From: Candidatus Eiseniibacteriota bacterium
GTDB taxonomy: Bacteria; Eisenbacteria; RBG-16-71-46; SZUA-252
Reading direction: 5' to 3'
Length of the DNA stretch: 64,000 bases
NCBI GenBank assembly: GCA_003235575.1
Contig: QJVW01000011.1
Span: 1 to 64,000 of the forward strand
In this document: in pieces, positions 47,266 to 55,962 of the stretch
Numbering within the stretch: the stretch's first letter is position 1
How the letters are laid out: every line of letters begins with the position of its first letter
Made by a program: the position numbers and the translations under genes
Notes under the pieces: model-generated
What the model was told of the DNA's origin: nothing
What the model saw: the letters and a program-made list of their open reading frames with translations, nothing else
Database searches by the model: none

Positions 47266-48206
47266 GCGACGCGCGCGACCACGAGGTCGATCTGACCGTG
47301 CTGGTTCCGGCCTACAACGAGGCGGAGAACATGAAGCCGCTGCTCGAGAAGCTGGTGGGCGACCTCGCGCCGCTCGGGCTCACGAACGAGATCATCGTCG
47401 TCGACGACGGGTCGACAGACGGCACGCTGGACGCCCTCCGGGCGCTGCGGGGAGCGATTCCCGGACTTCGCGTCCTGTCCTTCCGCCGCAATTTCGGAAA
47501 GTCGGCCGCGCTCTCGCTGGGATTCCGCGAGGCGCGGGGCCGGCACGTCGTGACGATGGACGCCGACCTCCAGGACGACTCGGCGGAGATCGGTCCGCTG
47601 CTTCGAAAGGTGGGAGAGGGGTTCGATCTCGTCTCCGGCTGGAAGCAGAAGCGGAAGGACCCGATCATGAAGACGATTCCGTCCAAACTCTTCAACGCCG
47701 TCACCGCGGCGATGACCGGTGTGTCGCTCCACGACATGAATTGCGGACTGAAGGCGTACCATCGCGACGTGGTGCGCACGGTGAAGTTGCGCGGGGAACT
47801 GCATCGCTTCATCCCGGTCCTGGCGCACTGGAACGGGTTTCGCGTCGGCGAGCTGCGCACCGTCCACCATCCGCGCCTCCACGGAAAGACGAAATTCGGT
47901 CCCGCGCGGTTCGTGAACGGGTTCCTGGATCTCCTCGCCGTCATGTTCATGACGACCCAGGCCACGCGGCCGCTGCACCTGTTCGGCCGGCTGGGCATGG
48001 CCGTCGCGGGACTCGGCGCGGCCGCCACGCTCTGGGCGTCGTTGCCGTGGTTCCTGGGCGAGGGCCTGCGCCTGCGGCCGATGCTCGTGTTCGGGCTGGT
48101 CCTGGTCGTCCTGGGTCTCCAGTTCCTGTCGCTCGGATTCCTGGGCGAATTGATCGCCGGAACGCGCGCGCAGGAGCCGGACTACCCGCTTCGGGAGCGC
48201 TTCTAG
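47262..48206 (+). CDS. GT2 polyprenyl-phosphate glycosyltransferase with C-terminal TM segments (GtrB/ArnC-like; GTG start)
   Basis: VLVPAYNEAENMKPLLEKL, IIVVDDGSTDGTLDALR, TMDADLQDDSAEIGPLL, LHDMNCGLKAYHRDV. Confidence 0.93.
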   Translation: MSDARDHEVDLTVLVPAYNEAENMKPLLEKLVGDLAPLGLTNEIIVVDDGSTDGTLDALRALRGAIPGLRVLSFRRNFGKSAALSLGFREARGRHVVTMDADLQDDSAEIGPLLRKVGEGFDLVSGWKQKRKDPIMKTIPSKLFNAVTAAMTGVSLHDMNCGLKAYHRDVVRTVKLRGELHRFIPVLAHWNGFRVGELRTVHHPRLHGKTKFGPARFVNGFLDLLAVMFMTTQATRPLHLFGRLGMAVAGLGAAATLWASLPWFLGEGLRLRPMLVFGLVLVVLGLQFLSLGFLGELIAGTRAQEPDYPLRERF

Positions 48207-48255
48207 CGCTCCGGCGCCCCGGCATGGAGGCGGCCATCGCCACGGGGGCGCGCCG

Positions 48256-49404
48256 ATGAGAGTCGCCCTCCTCGGCCCCACCTACCCGCATCGCGGCGGC
48301 ATCGCGCACTACACCACGCTTCTCGCGCACGCGATCGCGGCGCGCCAGGACGCGGACCTCGTCTCCTTCGTCTCGTTTCGCCGCCTCTATCCGGGATTTC
48401 TCTTTCCCGGCACCACGCAATTCGACGCGAGCGACGAGGCGCTCCGGCCGCCGATCGACCCCGCGCCGATCCTGGACAGCATCCAGCCGTTCACCTGGGG
48501 CGCGGCGGGCCGCCGGTTGCGCGACGCGTCACCCGACGTGCTGGTGGTTCCGTGGTGGCATCCCTTCTTCGGCCCGTCGCTCGGGGTCGCCGCCCGGGCC
48601 GCGCGGCTGAAGGGGCGCCGCGGTCCGAAGCGAGTCTTCCTCTGTCACAACGTCGAACCGCACGAGCCGTCACCGCTAGACCGGTCGCTCGCCGGCTACG
48701 GTCTGGGCGCCGCCGACGCGTTCCTGGTTCACGCGCGGGCCGAGGCCGCGCGGCTGGCCTCGCGCGCGAAGGGGCGTCCGGTGCGCGTCCACCCGCACCC
48801 GACGTACGAGGTCTTCAGCGCGAAGGCGCCCTCGCGCGAGGGCGCCCGCGCGGCGGTCGGCGCGCGAGGGCGGACGATTCTCTTCTTCGGCTACGTGCGT
48901 CCCTACAAGGGCCTCGCGGATCTCCTCGACGCGCTGCGGCGCGCGCGCCCCGACGCCTGGGACACGCTCCTCGTCGTCGGCGAATTCTACGAGCCGCGCG
49001 AACGGTACGCGGCGGCGCTGGCCGATCCGGCCCTGCGGGGCAAGGTCACGGTCGTCGACCGCTACGTCGCCAACGAGGAGGTCGCGACCTATTTCGCCGC
49101 CGCCGACGTCGTGGCGCTGCCGTACCGATCGGCGACCGGATCGGGAATCGCCCAGGTCGCCTACGGCGCCGGCGTGCCCGTCGTCGCCACGCGCACCGGA
49201 GGACTGGAGGACGTCGTCGAGGACGGCGTCACGGGCCTCCTCGTGCCGCCGGGCGATCCCGCGGCGCTCGCCCGGGCGCTGGAGCGCTATTTCGACGAGG
49301 AGATGGGCGGGCGATTGCGCGAGGGCGTGGCCCGCACCCGCGCCCGGTACGGGTGGGACGCTCTGGTCGGCGCGCTCCTCGATCTGGCGGGGGAATCCGC
49401 GTGA
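48256..49404 (+). CDS. Glycosyltransferase family 4
   Basis: LLGPTYPHRGGIAHYTTLL; FFGYVRPYKGLADLLDAL; PYRSATGSGIAQVAYGAGVPVVATRTGGLEDVVEDGVTGLLVPPGD. Confidence 0.92.
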   Translation: MRVALLGPTYPHRGGIAHYTTLLAHAIAARQDADLVSFVSFRRLYPGFLFPGTTQFDASDEALRPPIDPAPILDSIQPFTWGAAGRRLRDASPDVLVVPWWHPFFGPSLGVAARAARLKGRRGPKRVFLCHNVEPHEPSPLDRSLAGYGLGAADAFLVHARAEAARLASRAKGRPVRVHPHPTYEVFSAKAPSREGARAAVGARGRTILFFGYVRPYKGLADLLDALRRARPDAWDTLLVVGEFYEPRERYAAALADPALRGKVTVVDRYVANEEVATYFAAADVVALPYRSATGSGIAQVAYGAGVPVVATRTGGLEDVVEDGVTGLLVPPGDPAALARALERYFDEEMGGRLREGVARTRARYGWDALVGALLDLAGESA

Positions 49405-50333
49405 GCGGGCCGGCCACCGGCACGGGCGGCGCGGCGCGTCCGGCCGGACCGGTGTGGGCCGTCGTTCTCGCGTTCAATCAGCTCGACTACACGCGCGAGT
49501 GTCTGCGTTCCCTGCAGGGCCTCGACCCCGCGCCCGACGTGGTGCTGCTGGTGGACAACGGCTCGACCGACGGAACGCCCGAACGCGTGCGTGCGGAGTT
49601 TCCCGGCGTCGAGGTCCTGGCGCTGGGGGAAAACCGCTACTTCGCCGGGGGCGTGAACGCGGGGCTGGAGCGGGCGCTTGCCGGCGGCGCCGGTTCGGTG
49701 CTTCTCCTGAACAACGATCTCGTCCTGGAGCGCGGCGCCCTGGGAATCCTGCGCGCCGCGCTCGAGGCCGATCCGCGGCGGGGCGCCGTCAGCCCCAAGC
49801 TCTTCTACTACAGTCCGCCCGACCGGATCTGGTTCGCGGGCGGCATCGTCGCGCGGGGCATCGGTCTCGTTCGCCACCGCGGCGTGAATCGAAAGGACGA
49901 CGCCTTTCGCGACGGGCCGCTCGCGATCGACTACGTCTCGGGCGCCGCCGTGCTCCTGTCCCGCGCCGCGCTCGAGCGAACCGGTCTCCTCGATCCCGAC
50001 TACATCATCTACGTGGAGGACGTCGACTGGTCGGCGCGGGCGCGGGCGGCGGGCTTCACGCTCTGGTACGAGCCGTCGGCTCGCGGGTGGCATCACGTCT
50101 CCGTGACGAGCGGCGGCGGGCTGCGCCACGCGCCCGCCCGCGAGCGCCCGCTCGCGTGGCTGGCGTACGGGGCGTGGACCGCGTGGGTGTTTCTCGGCTC
50201 CGTCGCGCGGGCCGACGCCGCCTCGGCGCGCGCGCTCCTACTCGGGTTCGCGGACTTCACGCGGATTCTCCTCGGCGGCCCAGCGCCCGTTCGTAGACCC
50301 GAAGCATTCGCTCGCCCAGCGCCTCGGGGCTGA
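49401..50333 (+). CDS. Glycosyltransferase family 2 (rhamnosyltransferase-like; GTG start)
   Basis: VLAFNQLDYTRECLRSLQGLDPAPDVVLLVDNGSTDGTPERV, VLLLNNDLVLERGAL, YIIYVEDVDWSARARAAGF. Confidence 0.92.
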   Translation: MSGPATGTGGAARPAGPVWAVVLAFNQLDYTRECLRSLQGLDPAPDVVLLVDNGSTDGTPERVRAEFPGVEVLALGENRYFAGGVNAGLERALAGGAGSVLLLNNDLVLERGALGILRAALEADPRRGAVSPKLFYYSPPDRIWFAGGIVARGIGLVRHRGVNRKDDAFRDGPLAIDYVSGAAVLLSRAALERTGLLDPDYIIYVEDVDWSARARAAGFTLWYEPSARGWHHVSVTSGGGLRHAPARERPLAWLAYGAWTAWVFLGSVARADAASARALLLGFADFTRILLGGPAPVRRPEAFARPAPRG

Positions 50334-51396
50334 ACGCCTCCGCGCGCCGCGGTCCGGCCGCCGCCAGCGCGCGCAGCGCGTCCGGCTCGTCCACGGCGCG
50401 GCGAAGCGCCGCGGCGAGGGCGCGCGGATCTTCGGCCGGGACGACCCATGCCGCGTCGCCGACCACCTCCGGCAGCGCGCCTCCGTCCGTGGTGATGCAC
50501 GGCGTTCCCGCCGCCAGCGCGAGGAGCGGCGGAATCCCGAAGCCTTCGTAGTAGGACGGGTAGACGAAAAGCGATGCGCCCGCGAAGAGCGCCGGAAGAT
50601 CCTCGTCGGGTACATGCCCCGGAAAACTCGCCCGAACTCGCAACGCCGTGGCAAGGGACTCGCAGGCGGCGCGGTGTTCGTTGGCTCCGCCCGCCAGCAC
50701 GAGACGAGGACCGCCATCCGGAAACGCGGCGGCCATCGCGCCCACCAGCGACAGGAGGCCCTTTCGGGGGTCGAACCCTCCGAGGTAGAGCCAGTAGGGA
50801 TGACCCCACGCGGCGCGGAACGCCGCGACCTTCTCGGGATCGGGCGTCGTGAACCAGCGCGGCCGAGCATTCGGCACGACGCACGTGCGGGGCGCGGCGT
50901 CGGGAATCCGCGCCGTGATGTCCCGGCGGCTCGCCTCGCTGACCGTCGCGATCACGACGGCTCGCCGGGTCGACGCGCGTACGGCGTTTCGATAGAGCCA
51001 TCGGTGGAGCCAGGAAGGACGCGGCCACGGGACCATGCGCGGAACCATCCACGGAATGATGTCGTGGAGCGTCAGCACGCTCGGCATCGACAGCCCGTCG
51101 GGGATGCCGTGATTCCACGTAGCGTGGTAGAGATCCGGCCGGGGTCGGAGCGAGGTGAGCAGCTGGGGAAGGACGCGGCGCTCCCAGCGAATCCGCTGTC
51201 CCCCCGGGCCCAGAACCTCGACCGGAATCTCGGCGGGGATGCGGCCCGGCGGCACGGGGCGATCGGAGACGCCTATGTAGGAAATCCCGCGGCCCGGCAT
51301 CTCGTCCAGCAGCTCGGAAATGAGGAGCCCAACCCCGCCCGCGGCCTCGAGGGCTAGTGGTCTAACGTCCAGGGCCACACGAATATGAGCGTCCAT
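50257..51396 (-). CDS. Glycosyltransferase family 4 (start chosen at MDAHIRVALDVRPL)
   Basis: VRPLALEAAGGVGLLISELL; YLGGFDPRKGLLSLVGAM; FVYPSYYEGFGIPPLLALAAGTPCITTDGGALPEVVGDAAWVVP. Overlaps the 3' end of 49401-50333 tail to tail. Confidence 0.9.
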   Translation of the reverse strand: MDAHIRVALDVRPLALEAAGGVGLLISELLDEMPGRGISYIGVSDRPVPPGRIPAEIPVEVLGPGGQRIRWERRVLPQLLTSLRPRPDLYHATWNHGIPDGLSMPSVLTLHDIIPWMVPRMVPWPRPSWLHRWLYRNAVRASTRRAVVIATVSEASRRDITARIPDAAPRTCVVPNARPRWFTTPDPEKVAAFRAAWGHPYWLYLGGFDPRKGLLSLVGAMAAAFPDGGPRLVLAGGANEHRAACESLATALRVRASFPGHVPDEDLPALFAGASLFVYPSYYEGFGIPPLLALAAGTPCITTDGGALPEVVGDAAWVVPAEDPRALAAALRRAVDEPDALRALAAAGPRRAEAFSPEALGERMLRVYERALGRRGESA

Positions 51397-51498
51397 TCGA
51401 GAGCACGCTACGTGAGCAGCGGCCCGAAAGCAACGACGGCCACTCTCCGAGGGCGGGCCGCTGGTCCGCGTTCCGGCCACGATGAGGACAAATGGACC

Positions 51499-51528
51499 AT
51501 TGTACGGGGCGCGGCGGCGGGGCTACCG
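51499..51528 (+). promoter_or_regulatory. Candidate promoter TTGTAC-N18-TACCGT
   Basis: Direct reading. Confidence 0.3.
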
Positions 51529-51650
51529 TCTTGTGACGACAACACTGGGGACGAGGCCCGTCGTGGCGACGTTTCCACCCCTCGCGCCAGTGCGGCCGGC
51601 AGGATCGCCGGCACGACGAACCACACAGCCAGGCCAAGGGGACGACCTCC

Positions 51651-54638
51651 ATGCGACTCCCGAGCGCTCCGATCCCTCGCCGTTCATTCCGACGCTCCGA
51701 CTCGTTCCGTCGCATCCTTGTAGGCGCGCTCGCGCTCGTCGCGGTCAACGCGGGTGCGCCGGCCCTCTGCGCGGACCCTTTGTTCGGAATCGCCGCGCAC
51801 TACCCCAGCGGCTCCAGGCCGACGTCCGTCGCCCTTGGGGAGTTCACCGGCGATATGTTCCCCGAGATGGTGGCGACGAACTTCAACGATGGGACCGTTT
51901 CCGTGTGGCGCAACAGCGGAGACGGCACCTTTCTTCCCCAGGTGCCGTATCCCGCGGGCGCCGGCGCGTGGGCGGTTGCCGTCGGCGATCTGAACTTCGA
52001 TAACCATAGCGACCTTGCCGTCGCGAACAACCTTGCCGGAACGGTCTCGATCCTCCTCGGGAACGGCGATGGAACGTTCCGGCCGAAGTCCGACGTCCCG
52101 ACAGGGGGCGGTCCGAACAGCGGGCCCTGGGCGCTCGAACTTGCGGAGCTGAACGGAGACGGGAAGCCCGACCTTGCGATCGTTCAAGCGAACGTCGGCA
52201 CCGTGTCGGTTCTCTTCGGCAACGGGATCGGCGGTTTCACGCAGGGCCCCATCCTGCCGGCAGGCATCACTCCGACGTCGCTGGCGATCGGCGACGCCAC
52301 CGCGGACGGCATCGCCGATATCGTCGTGGCCGGCTACGGAACGGGCGCGATCTACATCTACCCAGGCTCCGGCGCCGGCACCTTCGGCGCGCCGATCAGC
52401 CTTCCCGGGGGAGGCGCTCCGCTCGCCGTGAAGGTGGCCGACCTGAACAAGGACCCGTGGCCCGACCTGGCCGTCGTCGGGTACGGGACGGGCGAAGCGC
52501 TCGTCTACTCCGGGAACGGCGCGGGCTCCTTCGACCCGAGGGTTGAGTACACCGTGGGCAGGGGGCCGTATTCGGTTTCCGTGAAGGACCTGAACGGAGA
52601 CTCCTGGCCCGACTTGACGCTGGCGAACTACCTTTCGGATGACATCTCCGTGTTGCTGAACGATACGCACGGGGCGTTCTTTCCGCAGGACGTCTTTCCC
52701 ATCGGGTTCAAGCCCTCCATGGTCGTGGCCGGGGACGTGAACGGGGACGCGAGATCCGATCTGGTCGTCGCGGTCTCCGGATCCGACAACGTGGCGGTCT
52801 TGATCAACGGGGCGCCGCCGGGTCCGAGCGGGGAACCGATCGTGACGGCGCCGGCGTCCCGATCCGGACTCATCGGCCAGCTCATCTCCTTTGGCGCGAC
52901 CGCCGTCGATCCGGACGCGGACGCGATCGAATCGTTCACCGCGGCCGGGACGGCCATCGCGGCGGGCGGATCGTTCGCCGTTACGGCGCCCGACAACACG
53001 TCGGGGCTCTTCCAGTGGGTGCCCGCGATCGGCCAGAGCGGCGTCTACTCGGTCACGCTGTCCGCGAGCAGCGCGTGCCGCCCGACCGGCGTCAGCGGCG
53101 CCGTCGTGTGCGATGTCGGAACGGCCACGACCGCCATCTTCGTCGCCACGACCGACCAGCCGCTTGTCATCGATCCGATTCCCGATCTGTCGGTAGCCGT
53201 GGGCGCGGTCTTGGACGTGCCGGTTCATGCGAGCGACGCCGACGGTGATCCCATCGTCCTCGGCCTGACCGCGCCTCCCTTCGCCTCGCTGATCGCGATC
53301 CAACAAGGGACCCCCGGGGTCGTCGACGCGACCCTCCGCCTCACGCCGAGCTCATCCGATGCCGGCATCCACCTCGGCAATCACATCCAGGCCGTGGCGG
53401 GGCCGAGCGCGGCCGACGTCGTCTTTACCATCGAGGTTGTGAGCGGGAACCAATTGCCGGTCCTGAGCGCGCCGGCGAGCGTGGCGACGTTCGAGGGAAC
53501 ACTCGTGGCGTTTGCCGTGACCGCAAGCGACGGCGACGGGGAGCACGTCATGCTGGGCGCCCTGAACCGTCCCGTGGGCTCGACCTTCATCGATCATGGG
53601 GACAATACGGGATCGTTTTCGTGGACGCCGGGCTACGCGCAGGCGGGCTCCTACGGGGTAACATTCACGGGGCGCGACGACAGCGGCGGCAACGCGGCGC
53701 CGGTGACCGTCTTCATCACCGTGGACAACCTGAACCGTCCGCCGACCGCCGATCCCGGAGGGCCGTACGCCGGGATCATCGGCGTGGTCCTGGCATTTGA
53801 CGGAACGGGTTCCCACGACGTCGACGGCGACCCGCTTGCATACGACTGGGACTTCGGAGACGGCGCCCACGCGACGGGCCCTACGCCGGAGCACGCGTTC
53901 GGCGCGGGGGGCACGTTTGTGGTCATGCTCACGGTGAGCGACGGGAGTGAATCCGACGCGGCGGCGACAACGGCGACCATCCAAGACGTCTTTCCGGCTC
54001 GGGCTTTCACCTTCGGCGGAAATTCCACCATCCGGCTCGGATCGGCGAAACCGACGTGGTGCGCTCAGATCGAACCTGTCGACGCGTCCTACCTGAACAC
54101 CGCGGTGCTGCCCGCGACGATCTCTGCTACGTGGGATGGCAATTCGATTCCGGTTCGCGGGGATAAGGTGACCCTTGGAGGCGATCGCGACGCCAATGGC
54201 ATTCAGGATGTCACCGCGTGCTTCGACAAGGAAGATCTGCGGGGGCTGTTTGCGAGCCTACCCAAGGGGAAGCAGGTTGTTACCGTCGATCTCGACGGTG
54301 CGCTTCTGTCGGGCGGGACCTTCCACGCCGCGCTGACAGTCGACGTCGTCAGCAGCGGGCCGGCCATGGCGGCCTCCCTGTCCCCGAACCCGTTGACGGA
54401 CGACGGATGGCTTACCTTTTCCACGACCCGTGCCGGCTGGGCCCGCGTTTCGGTGTTCGACCTGCACGGCAGACTTGTCCGACGCCTGTTGGACGAGCGG
54501 GGGGTGAGTCCTGGCTATCACGACGTGCGGATCGATGGGTGGTCGGAGCGTGGTTCGCGACTACCCTCAGGGGTCTACTTCTACCGAGTCGAAACGGCGG
54601 AGGGATCCTTGACGGGACGCTTCGCGATCGCGCGGTAG
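51651..54638 (+). CDS. Secreted FG-GAP/VCBS beta-propeller + cadherin/Ig-like repeats + PKD domain + T9SS-type C-terminus
   Basis: Repeated DLNxDxxxDLAVxN...VSVLLGNGxGxF blades; PKD: DPGGPYAGIIGVVLAFDGTGSHDVDGDPLAYDWDFGDG; C-term LSPNPLTDDGWLTFSTTRAGWARVSVFDLHGRLVRRL...PSGVYFYRVETAEG. Confidence 0.9.
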   Translation: MRLPSAPIPRRSFRRSDSFRRILVGALALVAVNAGAPALCADPLFGIAAHYPSGSRPTSVALGEFTGDMFPEMVATNFNDGTVSVWRNSGDGTFLPQVPYPAGAGAWAVAVGDLNFDNHSDLAVANNLAGTVSILLGNGDGTFRPKSDVPTGGGPNSGPWALELAELNGDGKPDLAIVQANVGTVSVLFGNGIGGFTQGPILPAGITPTSLAIGDATADGIADIVVAGYGTGAIYIYPGSGAGTFGAPISLPGGGAPLAVKVADLNKDPWPDLAVVGYGTGEALVYSGNGAGSFDPRVEYTVGRGPYSVSVKDLNGDSWPDLTLANYLSDDISVLLNDTHGAFFPQDVFPIGFKPSMVVAGDVNGDARSDLVVAVSGSDNVAVLINGAPPGPSGEPIVTAPASRSGLIGQLISFGATAVDPDADAIESFTAAGTAIAAGGSFAVTAPDNTSGLFQWVPAIGQSGVYSVTLSASSACRPTGVSGAVVCDVGTATTAIFVATTDQPLVIDPIPDLSVAVGAVLDVPVHASDADGDPIVLGLTAPPFASLIAIQQGTPGVVDATLRLTPSSSDAGIHLGNHIQAVAGPSAADVVFTIEVVSGNQLPVLSAPASVATFEGTLVAFAVTASDGDGEHVMLGALNRPVGSTFIDHGDNTGSFSWTPGYAQAGSYGVTFTGRDDSGGNAAPVTVFITVDNLNRPPTADPGGPYAGIIGVVLAFDGTGSHDVDGDPLAYDWDFGDGAHATGPTPEHAFGAGGTFVVMLTVSDGSESDAAATTATIQDVFPARAFTFGGNSTIRLGSAKPTWCAQIEPVDASYLNTAVLPATISATWDGNSIPVRGDKVTLGGDRDANGIQDVTACFDKEDLRGLFASLPKGKQVVTVDLDGALLSGGTFHAALTVDVVSSGPAMAASLSPNPLTDDGWLTFSTTRAGWARVSVFDLHGRLVRRLLDERGVSPGYHDVRIDGWSERGSRLPSGVYFYRVETAEGSLTGRFAIAR

Positions 54639-54653
54639 CCGCATCCCATCGGG

Positions 54654-54720
54654 TCCGCATCGCGGGCCGGCGGGGTCGGGGGGCGTCCGCCGCGGTCGTC
54701 CCCCCTCGGCCCGTGCGGGA
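54654..54720 (+). terminator. Long GC-rich stem-loop after the FG-GAP gene (possible terminator, no T-tract)
   Basis: CGGGCCG...CGGCCCG and GGGGGG...CCCCCC nested pairing. Confidence 0.35.
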
Positions 54721-54752
54721 TGGACACCCCCGGGCCTTCCGCATCCCTCGAC

Positions 54753-54786
54753 TTGACTTCACCTTGCGCCGACAAGTAGGCTTGTC
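54753..54786 (+). promoter_or_regulatory. Candidate promoter TTGACT-N18-TAGGCT with inverted repeat GACAAG-TAGG-CTTGTC (54771-54786) on the -10
   Basis: Direct reading 25-58 nt upstream of GTG 54811. Confidence 0.5.
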
Positions 54787-54810
54787 CAGTGCGCGAATGC
54801 GGAGGCTCTG

Positions 54811-55962
54811 GTGCGTCCCGTCTGGGACGTCGTCTGGCTGAGTGACATTCCCTGGTCGAGCCTCTGGCAGCGGCCTCAACAGCTTGCCACGCGCTTTCCC
54901 GACGATGCCCGCATTCTGTTCGTCGAGCCGTGGACCCTGGGAGCCGACGCCGCCTGGCGACCCCGGGAAGTCGCTCCGCGAATCAAGCGCGTCACGATCC
55001 CCTTTCTACCGCTCCACGCGCGGAATCCGCGCCTGCGACGCCTCGCCTACCGTCTGGGTTCCTGGGGCGCCGCGACGTCGGCGCTGTTCGCCCTGCAGGG
55101 CGCGCTGGCCCGCCGATGGGGTCGCTTCGGAAGGCCGGGCGCACGGCGGCTGGCGCTGGTGCAGAATTTTCTCGCCACGCCGTTTCTCGATTCCTGGAAG
55201 GCCGATCGAATCGTGTACGACATGATCGACGCACCACTCCATTTCGCCCCCGTGCCGCCGCGACTGGTGCCGCAGTGGGAGCGCCTGCTGAGCAGGGCCG
55301 ACCGCGTCGTGGTCACCTCCGGACCGCTGAGGTCGCTTGCCCGCTCGGGGGGCGCCGCGGACCCCTTGTTGATCGGAAACGGCGTCGACGCGGCGCGCTT
55401 CGACCCGGCGCGCGTGGCGCCCGCCGTGCTGCCGGGTTCCACCCAGGCGCCTGTCCTTGGATACGTCGGCTCGCTCCACTCCTGGGTCGATCTCGATCTG
55501 GTGGGCGCGCTCGCCGCCGCGATTCCCGAGGCCCGCATCGTGCTGGTCGGTCCGGCGCCGCCGGAGATCACCACGGCGCTCGACCGATTGATCGCGTCCC
55601 GGCCGAACGTCTTCTGGCTCGGCCCCAAGCCCTACGATGAGGTGCCGTCGATCGTCCGAGCGTTTCGCGTGGGACTGATTCCGTTCCGGCGCACGCCGCT
55701 CACCGAGGCCGTGAATCCGGTGAAGCTCTACGAGTACGCCGCCGCGGGAATTCCGACGGTCGCCACGCGGTTCCGCGACGACGTCGACGACTGGGGCGAA
55801 GCCGCCAGGGTCGCCGAAGGCCACGACGCGTTCATCGGGGCGTGCCGCGCGGCGCTGGCGTCGCCGCCCTCCGCCGAGGCGCTGCGCGCCTTTGCGCACC
55901 GCCATGACTGGGACGCGATCGCCGAGCGCTTTCGTGATGCCTGTCTCGGGGAGATGCCGTGA
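54811..55962 (+). CDS. Glycosyltransferase family 4/1-like (GTG start)
   Basis: VVWLSDIPWSSLWQRPQQLATRFPDDARILFVEP; LGYVGSLHSWVDLDLVGALAAAIPEARIVLVGP; KLYEYAAAGIPTVATRF. Confidence 0.9.
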   Translation: MRPVWDVVWLSDIPWSSLWQRPQQLATRFPDDARILFVEPWTLGADAAWRPREVAPRIKRVTIPFLPLHARNPRLRRLAYRLGSWGAATSALFALQGALARRWGRFGRPGARRLALVQNFLATPFLDSWKADRIVYDMIDAPLHFAPVPPRLVPQWERLLSRADRVVVTSGPLRSLARSGGAADPLLIGNGVDAARFDPARVAPAVLPGSTQAPVLGYVGSLHSWVDLDLVGALAAAIPEARIVLVGPAPPEITTALDRLIASRPNVFWLGPKPYDEVPSIVRAFRVGLIPFRRTPLTEAVNPVKLYEYAAAGIPTVATRFRDDVDDWGEAARVAEGHDAFIGACRAALASPPSAEALRAFAHRHDWDAIAERFRDACLGEMP

